From positions 1 to 57,735 of the forward strand of contig NZ_JAABNP010000037.1 in the NCBI RefSeq assembly GCF_009928485.1: 57,735 bases of DNA, given 5' to 3'. The notes under the pieces are model-generated. The model ran no database searches. It worked only from the letters and a program-made list of their open reading frames with translations, and had not been told where the DNA came from. Both the position numbers and the translations under genes were made by a program. Shown piece by piece: positions 51,818 through 57,735 of the stretch; position 1 is the first letter of the stretch; every line of letters starts with the position of its first letter. The stretch comes from Clostridium sp. C2-6-12 (lineage in GTDB: Bacteria; Bacillota; Clostridia; Clostridiales; Clostridiaceae).

Positions 51818-52384
51818 ATGGAAATTAAGACAAGGCAAATAAATACTCAAAACTATGACTCTACTGGGAAAAAAATATTTGAAAACAACAAAGCGAACTC
51901 CTTTAGTTCACTTCTTGATAAGGTTATGAGTAGTTCAAATGACAAAAAAACTGTAGGAGAAATTAACGATGTAACTGATCCACAAAATAAGACATTAGCT
52001 ATTAAAGCTAAAATAGATAAATTGCCTAAAAAAAATAAAGATGATGTTTTATTTTCAATAAAAGAATTAAATAAAATGTTTGGCATAGATATTTTAGGTC
52101 AAAATGGTAAATATATAAAAGACGATTTAACAATAGATTTTCAAGGACTATTACATGATTATGGCGACGAAATATCACCTTCAAGTTTTGGAGATCTAGT
52201 CAGACATGTTAATAAATTATATGAAAATGGCTTAGTTAATGATGAAAATTACTTTGCTACTCTTAAATGGATTGCTACAAAACAAAAAATTGGACAAGTA
52301 AAAGTTGCCAATGAAGAAAACAAGAAAAAAGCTTTTGATACAATATTTAAAACTAATGAGGATAAAGATTTTATATTAAAATAA
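51818..52384 (+). CDS. Conserved protein of unknown function, paralog 1
   Basis: 188 residues from the ATG at 51818 (AAGGAG upstream). A low-complexity polar N-terminus precedes a helical core: LPKKNKDDVLFSIKELNKMFGIDILG, then LLHDYGDEI and VNKLYENGLVNDENYFATLKWIATKQK. Cytosolic, with no family recognised. The product of the next gene shares the same core (IDILG, then LYE-GL and YFxTLKWIAT). Confidence 0.6.
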   Translation: MEIKTRQINTQNYDSTGKKIFENNKANSFSSLLDKVMSSSNDKKTVGEINDVTDPQNKTLAIKAKIDKLPKKNKDDVLFSIKELNKMFGIDILGQNGKYIKDDLTIDFQGLLHDYGDEISPSSFGDLVRHVNKLYENGLVNDENYFATLKWIATKQKIGQVKVANEENKKKAFDTIFKTNEDKDFILK

Positions 52385-52402
52385 TGAAGGAGTTGTTAAT
52401 AA

Positions 52403-52933
52403 GTGGAACTCAAAATAGATAATAAAAATAATACAGACTATAGCTTATCTGCTCAAAAAGTAAATAATAGCAATGGTATAAGCTTTTCAGAAACACTCAA
52501 GGAGGTTAGTAAATCCTATTTTGATATTAAAAAGGATTTAGAAAATGGTAAAAAAATAAATGCACCAATAATTGATAATTTACCCAAAAATCAAAGAAGC
52601 GAGGCTTTGGATGCAATAGATAAATTAGATAAAATTTTTGATATAGATATTTTAGGCAATCCTGACCAATTTATAAGAGCTGATGATACAATAAATGTGC
52701 CTAGAATATTATCTGAATATGGAGGTAATGTTACATCCTTTGAACTTAATGATTTATCAGACTCTATTAATAAATTATATGAGTGTGGTTTAATTTCAAA
52801 TGAAGATTATTTTTCAACCTTAAAATGGATAGCAACTCAAAAAGAAGCTACTAGAATAAAAATGACTAATGAAAAAAATTATGGTAATTTAGTAGATGCT
52901 CATAATGATATTACTAAAAATAAAGTTATTTAA
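52403..52933 (+). CDS. Conserved protein of unknown function, paralog 2
   Basis: 176 residues starting at a GTG (GAAGGAG upstream), 18 bp after its paralog. The core matches paralog 1: NLPKNQRSEALDAIDKLDKIFDIDILG, SEYGGNV and INKLYECGLISNEDYFSTLKWIATQK. N-termini differ. Probably an ancient tandem duplication whose products may form a heterodimer. The pair is closed by a strong terminator. Confidence 0.6.
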   Translation: MELKIDNKNNTDYSLSAQKVNNSNGISFSETLKEVSKSYFDIKKDLENGKKINAPIIDNLPKNQRSEALDAIDKLDKIFDIDILGNPDQFIRADDTINVPRILSEYGGNVTSFELNDLSDSINKLYECGLISNEDYFSTLKWIATQKEATRIKMTNEKNYGNLVDAHNDITKNKVI

Positions 52934-52944
52934 TAATTTGTATC

Positions 52945-52984
52945 AGGTGGAATTCACTATGTTTTATAGCTTTGAATTCCACCT
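52945..52984. terminator. Terminator between paralog pair and beta-helix lipoprotein
   Basis: 12-bp stem AGGTGGAATTCA (52945-52956 with 52973-52984) between convergent genes; flanked by TATTTT on the plus side. Confidence 0.85.
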
Positions 52985-53001
52985 ACTATTTTAAAAAGTA
53001 T

Positions 53002-54840
53002 TTATTGAAGAGGTTTTAATATTCCGCCACCGCTTAATGTAATAGTCTTTCCACCTAACCAGCTGTTAGCAGTATTAGATGCATCATAATAAATTGTATT
53101 TCCATTATCTTTAATATTTGATAAAGCTGCATCTTCATCAGTCAACACAGTTATATATGAAGTTCCTGTCACTGTCCAAGTAGATGTCTTATCTAATGCT
53201 ACTGTAATAGATTTTGCAGCTTTTCCATTATTAATTGTGCTTGTTAATGAAGAGTTATTTTTTAAGTTTAAGGTTATTGTACTAATATTATCACAAGTTA
53301 TTGCACCTTCAATTGTTTGACTGTCGGCATTTAACGTAACATTTCCACCATTTGAACCTTGATTTCCCCATCTTGAAGTAGCTGCTGCATTTAATAATAC
53401 TCCTGAACTATTTTTTAAGGTAGCTCCCTTTAAATTAATTTCAGAATCAGTATTTGTAATAAAGAATAGCGCACCTTCTACTGATGTAAGAGTTCCACCT
53501 GTCATGTTAAAGTAACTAGTTCCAACACCTGAATCACCTGACATACTTTGATAAAGCATAACGCCATTTTTCTTATCTCCAGAAATTGTACAATTATTTA
53601 ATGTAATTGAATTCTTTCCTTCAACAACTGCTGCTTCTGAACCTGTAGCAGTAAGTGTTGAATCCTTTGCTGTAATATTTCCTGTTGAATAAATTGCTGG
53701 TGAATCTGTTCCTGTCGTTTTAACCGTTCCATCTGTTAAATGCACAGTTCCTTCACCTCTGTCCGTCGCAAGCCCTGCACAATGTGTTCCTTGAGTGTTT
53801 ACCTTTGTATTTTTAGCTATTATGGTTCCATTATAAGTTGCATCTAATCCTCTTGAAGAATTTTGGGTTGTATTAATAGTTACATTTGAAACATTTATTA
53901 TAGAAGCATCACCAGTTGCAAAAATTCCATTTGAACCTTCTGAATCTGTGTTAATTGTACTGTCAGTGATTGTAATATTGCTAGTCCCTGCTGCAACAAC
54001 TCCACTATTTACTCCATAGAAGTTACATTCATCTTCAGAAGTTGTATCTCCTGATTTATTAATAGTTGCTCCTGAAATCTTTATATTTCCGCTATTAGCT
54101 GCTAATACTCCATTTTGATCCGCTGCATTTGCTGTGATTTTTTCATTTGTAGAAGTTTTAGTTTCGCCATTTGCTGAATATGCTCCTTTTAATGTAAGCT
54201 TACCAGTTTGAGCTCCTCCAGTGTATGTAGTATTATTAGACTTTACTGTAACCCCTGAAACATTTCCAGTACTATCATAATCTACACTTAAAATTTCACC
54301 TATAGTTATATCAACTAAAGTACCTGCTATAGTTTTACTACCTTTTGTAACTGAAATAATACCTTCATTTTTAATTTCAATAATCTTTTCTTCTCCATTT
54401 GTTTTAAAAGTTGTTGTACTTGAATTTCCCATTCCTGGTGCTCCACCGCCTTCTGGCATTTCTGTAGGTGTTTCGCTATTATCTCCAGTGCCTTGACCAT
54501 TTCCTGATTGATCTCCAGCTGGTTTTTCAGGTGGTGCTGAATTGCTGTTTTGAGTATTTCCTTCTCCTGATGGCTTCTCTGGCGGAGCAGAATTCTGTCC
54601 TTGCCCATTTGATGTATTTGAATTTGTTATAGTAACTTCCTCACCTAAAGAAATAGTTATTTTGCTTCCATCAATTCCTTTTACTTTTCCAAGTATTGTA
54701 GTACTTTTACTTTGTTCTGCTGATACAGTCGTAGCCACCTCAGCACTTGCAGCCTTATTTGTACATCCAACAAAAGTACTTCCTATTACAAAAGTTGCAA
54801 CTAAAACTGCTATAATCTTGTTATATTTTTTTCTTATCAT
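53002..54840 (-). CDS. Secreted beta-helix lipoprotein
   Basis: 612 residues. Lipoprotein signal with lipobox FVGC (C about 26). A repeated linker follows (two SAPPEKPSGE/SAPPEKPAGD units, then GGGAPGMGN), then a long parallel beta-helix (about 230-600) of Thr/Ser/Asn/Gly-rich rungs such as NITITDSTINTDSEGSNGIFA. Probably a surface carbohydrate-binding or adhesive protein. It is divergent from a two-component system 387 bp away, which may control it (inference). RBS GGAAGAGG. Confidence 0.8.
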   Translation of the reverse strand: MIRKKYNKIIAVLVATFVIGSTFVGCTNKAASAEVATTVSAEQSKSTTILGKVKGIDGSKITISLGEEVTITNSNTSNGQGQNSAPPEKPSGEGNTQNSNSAPPEKPAGDQSGNGQGTGDNSETPTEMPEGGGAPGMGNSSTTTFKTNGEEKIIEIKNEGIISVTKGSKTIAGTLVDITIGEILSVDYDSTGNVSGVTVKSNNTTYTGGAQTGKLTLKGAYSANGETKTSTNEKITANAADQNGVLAANSGNIKISGATINKSGDTTSEDECNFYGVNSGVVAAGTSNITITDSTINTDSEGSNGIFATGDASIINVSNVTINTTQNSSRGLDATYNGTIIAKNTKVNTQGTHCAGLATDRGEGTVHLTDGTVKTTGTDSPAIYSTGNITAKDSTLTATGSEAAVVEGKNSITLNNCTISGDKKNGVMLYQSMSGDSGVGTSYFNMTGGTLTSVEGALFFITNTDSEINLKGATLKNSSGVLLNAAATSRWGNQGSNGGNVTLNADSQTIEGAITCDNISTITLNLKNNSSLTSTINNGKAAKSITVALDKTSTWTVTGTSYITVLTDEDAALSNIKDNGNTIYYDASNTANSWLGGKTITLSGGGILKPLQ

Positions 54841-55227
54841 ATTAATTCCCTCTTCCTATAATATTTTTATCAACATTGATACAATCTTAAATCAATGTCC
54901 CTGAAGAACTTGTAGCTCTTATTTCTAATTTTTATTTGTTTTGTTCATGTCTGTATTGTAATACACAAACCTTAAATTAGTCTTAAAGAAACATTTCAGG
55001 TTAATTTAAGGAAACTGTGCTAAAATTAAAATACATATATAATGATAAAAAATGAATAATGAATGGTGAATGATTAAGTAAGAAAATCCTACAAGTTTTT
55101 CTGAAATAAATTTAAAAATATTCTTTAAGAATATCCTCCTAAATCATTCATTATTAATTACACAAAATCTCATGAATAAAAACTAACCCACGAGTTAATT
55201 TATATACAAGAAATGAGGTAAAACCAT

Positions 55228-55905
55228 ATGAGAATACTTATAGTTGATGATGAAATTAGATTAGCCGAAGCCTTAGGCCAAATAATGACACAAAATAAAT
55301 ATATTGCTGATATAGTTAATGATGGTGAAGCAGGATATGATTATGCAATGAGTGGCATTTATGATGTTATTATATTAGATGTGATGCTTCCTAAAATGAA
55401 TGGTTTTGATATAGTTCGTAAAATGCGTGAAAATAATGAAAAAACACCTGTGATATTATTAACTGCAAAAGATGAAATTGCTGATAAGGTAACTGGACTT
55501 GATTGCGGTGCAGATGATTATTTAACAAAACCTTTTTCACCTGAAGAATTGCTTGCAAGAGTTAGAGCTTTATCAAGAAGACAAGGTGAAATAGTTTCAA
55601 ATGAACTTAAATTTGGTGATTTAATTTTAAATCAATCTGCAAATACACTTTTTTGTAATAGCAAATCAATACGCTTAGGTTTAAAGGAATTTGAAATCTT
55701 AAGATTATTAATGTCTAATCCAACTAGTATTGTCACTAAAGAAGATTTGATATTAAAGGTTTGGGGTTCTGATTCTAATGCTGAAGATAATAATGTAGAA
55801 GTATATATTTCATTTTTAAGAAAGAAGTTTTTCTTTTTAGGTTCAACTGTCACAATAGAAACAGTTAGAAAAATTGGATATCATTTAGGAGATAATATAA
55901 AATGA
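55228..55905 (+). CDS. OmpR/PhoB-family response regulator
   Basis: 225 residues. REC domain (1-115) with D51 in VIILDVMLPKMNG, Thr in LLTAKD, Lys in YLTKPF; winged-helix Trans_reg_C domain (about 128-222; IRLGLKEFEILRLLMSNP, EDNNVEVYISFLRKK). The cognate kinase start overlaps its stop by 4 nt. The upstream 54841-55227 gap contains an imperfect ATGAAT/ATTCAT repeat pair and promoter-like sequence, possibly the operator shared with the lipoprotein. Confidence 0.93.
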   Translation: MRILIVDDEIRLAEALGQIMTQNKYIADIVNDGEAGYDYAMSGIYDVIILDVMLPKMNGFDIVRKMRENNEKTPVILLTAKDEIADKVTGLDCGADDYLTKPFSPEELLARVRALSRRQGEIVSNELKFGDLILNQSANTLFCNSKSIRLGLKEFEILRLLMSNPTSIVTKEDLILKVWGSDSNAEDNNVEVYISFLRKKFFFLGSTVTIETVRKIGYHLGDNIK

Positions 55906-57155
55906 TTAATAAATTAAAAAAGAAGTTCGTCTTTATTAACATGATATTAATTAGTATTATTCTTATTTTTACTTTTGGAGCTGTGTACATTTCTACCAGC
56001 AATAGGCTTGTAAGAGAAAGTAATGATATGCTTCAAAAAACCATTGAGCAGGAAAATGAAATATTTAAGAAACAAATTAATATCGGAGAACAAAATATTG
56101 CTTCTCCCCCACCACAACCACAAATTATTTCTTTTGCAGTTCAATTAGATAAAAACAATAATATAACTAACGTATATTATAACAATATAGATAAATCCGA
56201 TACTGTGACCTTAAATAACTTAGTAAATTCTGCTTTAGCAAATAAAAATTTAAAAGGAATAATTCAAAATGAAAACTTCCGATTTCTAAAATATCCGAAT
56301 GAAAAGGGTATGAAAATTGCTTTTACTGATAGAAGTTTAGAAATAAACACTTTAAATTCTTTATTAAAAACCTTTATATTAGTTGGATTTGGAAGTTTAA
56401 CTGCCTTTTTTCTTGTTAGCTTATATTTAGCAAATTGGGCAGTTAAGCCTATAAAAAAATCATGGGAACAGCAAAGACAATTTGTAGCAGATGCTTCCCA
56501 TGAATTGAAAACTCCACTAACCGTTATATTGGCTAATACTGATATTATTTTATCACATAAAGATGATACTATATCTAATCAAGTTAAATGGATTAATTAC
56601 ATTAAAGCTGAAGGAGAAAGAATGACTACTTTGGTTAATGATCTTTTATTCTTAGCAAAATCTGATGCTAACAGAAATGCTCTTACATTTTCTAAAGTAA
56701 ATTTTAGTGATATTATTTGGAACTGTGTTCTTCCTTTTGAATCAGTTGCTTTTGAGGAGGAAAAGTTAATTGAAAGTGAAATAACTCCAGACCTTTATAT
56801 AAATGGAGATGATAATAGATTAAAGCAATTAGTATGTATCCTTATTGATAATGCAATAAAATATTCAAAGGAAAACGGTACTATAAAAGTAATTTTAACT
56901 AAAAATCAAGATAAAGCTACACTATCAATTAATAATGAAGGTGAACCTATTCCAAAAGAAAAAATCCCATATATTTTTGAACGCTTTTATCGAATTGATG
57001 AATCAAGGGCAAGAAAAAAAGACGGTTACGGTTTAGGACTTGCTATTGGAAAGACAATTGTAGATTCACATAATGGTAAGATAGCTGTTAAAAGCTCTAA
57101 AGCTGAAGGTACTACTTTTGCTATAACTTTTTATTTAGTCAAAAAAAATGCATAA
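55902..57155 (+). CDS. Sensor histidine kinase
   Basis: 417 residues. Membrane helix 1 (about 11-31), extracellular loop (about 32-153, with Pro-rich SPPPQPQ), membrane helix 2 (about 154-176), no clear HAMP, then HisKA with H200 in DASHELKTP and HATPase_c (LIDNAIKYS, IFERFYRID, YGLGLAI). Phosphorylates the regulator encoded just upstream. Confidence 0.93.
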   Translation: MINKLKKKFVFINMILISIILIFTFGAVYISTSNRLVRESNDMLQKTIEQENEIFKKQINIGEQNIASPPPQPQIISFAVQLDKNNNITNVYYNNIDKSDTVTLNNLVNSALANKNLKGIIQNENFRFLKYPNEKGMKIAFTDRSLEINTLNSLLKTFILVGFGSLTAFFLVSLYLANWAVKPIKKSWEQQRQFVADASHELKTPLTVILANTDIILSHKDDTISNQVKWINYIKAEGERMTTLVNDLLFLAKSDANRNALTFSKVNFSDIIWNCVLPFESVAFEEEKLIESEITPDLYINGDDNRLKQLVCILIDNAIKYSKENGTIKVILTKNQDKATLSINNEGEPIPKEKIPYIFERFYRIDESRARKKDGYGLGLAIGKTIVDSHNGKIAVKSSKAEGTTFAITFYLVKKNA

Positions 57156-57242
57156 GTTTTTATCTTAAAAATATTTATGGTAATATTGTTTGAAATATAT
57201 GCATAGCCATATGAAAATAAATTATAAAAATATATGCAAAAA

Positions 57243-57272
57243 CTAGCTTAATTTATAAAAGCTAGCTTTTTT
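57243..57272 (+). terminator. Terminator after the histidine kinase
   Basis: 7-bp stem CTAGCTT (57243-57249 with 57259-57265) followed by CTTTTTTTA. The same bases encode the end of a truncated response regulator on the other strand. Confidence 0.8.
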
Positions 57273-57342
57273 TATAATAAATTTCAATTAATTCCCTTAT
57301 GTCCTTTTCATCATCTACTACTAACACTGTATTTTTCTCCAT
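57262..57342 (-). pseudogene. Truncated response regulator (N-terminal 26 codons)
   Basis: ATG at 57342 with GGGAG upstream encodes MEKNTVLVVDDEKDIRELIE and ends six residues later. This is the unmistakable start of a REC domain (VLVVDDE), cut off where it meets the terminator of the kinase gene; the phospho-acceptor region is missing. It is the remnant of a gene lost by deletion with the breakpoint near 57262. Confidence 0.7.
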
Positions 57343-57504
57343 GAATTACAACTCCCATCTTAACCATTAATCACTATTTATTCTAAATTATACTGATTTA
57401 CTGTAACATTATATTATATATTATTGTTCAAAGCTATTTTGAATCTTTAGTATTAATAGTATTTACTACAAATAATAATTTTCTATAATTTCCGCCTCCA
57501 ATAC

Positions 57505-57561
57505 TTAAGCTATTGCATAAAAAGTTATTTCATTATTATATTTTGGAATTTTTACAACCAT
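57505..57561 (-). CDS. Possible 18-codon ORF with strong RBS
   Basis: ATG at 57561 encodes MVVKIPKYNNEITFYAIA; AAAGGAGG lies 12 nt upstream, a little far. It may be a remnant, a leader for the truncated regulator, or chance. The rest of 57343-57680 shows no other gene. Confidence 0.25.
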   Translation of the reverse strand: MVVKIPKYNNEITFYAIA

Positions 57562-57680
57562 TTATATTTTTACCTCCTTTATATTTTTTAAATTTCTATG
57601 TTACTTATTATAAAAACTATTTTTAAAGAAACATTTAGGAGAATTATGAAGATTTGATGAAGGTAGTTAATAAGATTAAA

Positions 57681-57735
57681 AGTAAGCGTAAAAAAATTAA
57701 CGCATAGAAAATGCAAGCCTCCATTGTTAAAATTA
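57681..57735. repeat. 55-bp terminal inverted repeat, right copy
   Basis: Exact reverse complement of bases 1-55. No gene is visible in it. It marks the contig edge and implies that the flanking chromosome carries an inverted pair of the same sequence, or that this segment exists in two orientations. Confidence 0.9.

Noticed and set aside
1..57735. Linear plasmid or phage with terminal inverted repeats
   Set aside because: The 55-bp identity stops abruptly at a k-mer-like length, and there are no replication, terminal-protein, capsid or partition genes.

Overview
The window is very AT-rich, has clostridial-type ribosome binding sites (GGAGG) and carries [FeFe]-hydrogenase, agr quorum-sensing, cyclic-di-GMP, QueT and spore-coat-like genes. 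This points to a solvent- or acid-forming anaerobe of Clostridium sensu stricto (inference from gene content; no rRNA is present). It is very probably one whole assembly contig: the first and last 55 bases are exact reverse complements of each other. No tRNA, rRNA, CRISPR array, transposase or phage gene was seen.

Layout. 0-4 kb: a two-gene [FeFe]-hydrogenase operon (hydrogenase plus a NuoF-tail/GltD-like NAD(P) oxidoreductase). 4-6.2 kb: queT behind a predicted preQ1-I riboswitch and terminator, a MutT enzyme, then a roughly 500-nt structured RNA gene with its own promoter, closing helix and terminator. 6.2-9.4 kb: a PAS/GAF histidine kinase and a REC-GGDEF diguanylate cyclase. 9.5-14.6 kb: thiol-redox genes (tlpA, ccdA, trx) with a Crp/Fnr regulator, an HD-GYP protein and a DUF3793 gene with a Fur-like box on its promoter. 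14.9-18.4 kb: a ykfABC-like murein peptide recycling operon with a Tyr/Pro-rich protein. 18.6-28 kb: an accessory run of small minus-strand genes (HAD, four GNATs, a methyltransferase, Nudix, two MazG-like proteins, a P-loop kinase, HIT) with two frameshifted genes, gene fragments and dispersed repeats made of decayed gene ends. 28.6-33 kb: polysaccharide deacetylase, SHOCT protein, a four-domain CoA-disulfide-reductase/rhodanese/TusA/DsrE protein, cold-shock protein. 33-38 kb: XRE-cupin regulator with divergent drug exporter, PHP phosphoesterase, ECF sigma and anti-sigma. 38-41.7 kb: an agr operon (DUF5317, kinase-less AgrC-like membrane protein, AgrB, AgrD) followed by a GGDEF/HD-GYP enzyme. 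42-49.5 kb: MerR regulator, two cysteine hydrolases with an Lrp regulator, M13 peptidase, ABC exporter. 49.6-57.7 kb: a membrane protein with a Ser/Cys-rich tail coupled to a radical SAM/SPASM enzyme, a pair of unknown paralogs, a beta-helix lipoprotein, a two-component system and a truncated response regulator.

How parts work together. Four near-identical 15-bp palindromes (TGTGACTTAATCACA type) lie about 41 bp upstream of the predicted start sites of ccdA-tlpA, trx, the crp gene itself and the CoA-disulfide-reductase operon. They predict one Crp/Fnr-controlled thiol/sulfur redox regulon. The methyltransferase of the accessory region sits behind a 16-codon leader peptide and three mutually exclusive RNA segments that include its Shine-Dalgarno, the layout of ribosome-stalling-induced resistance genes. 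The agr operon runs into a cyclic-di-GMP enzyme, suggesting quorum sensing coupled to second-messenger turnover. The Ser/Cys-tail protein plus radical SAM enzyme is a candidate protein-modification system, and the 5.5-6.0 kb RNA is a candidate unclassified large noncoding RNA.
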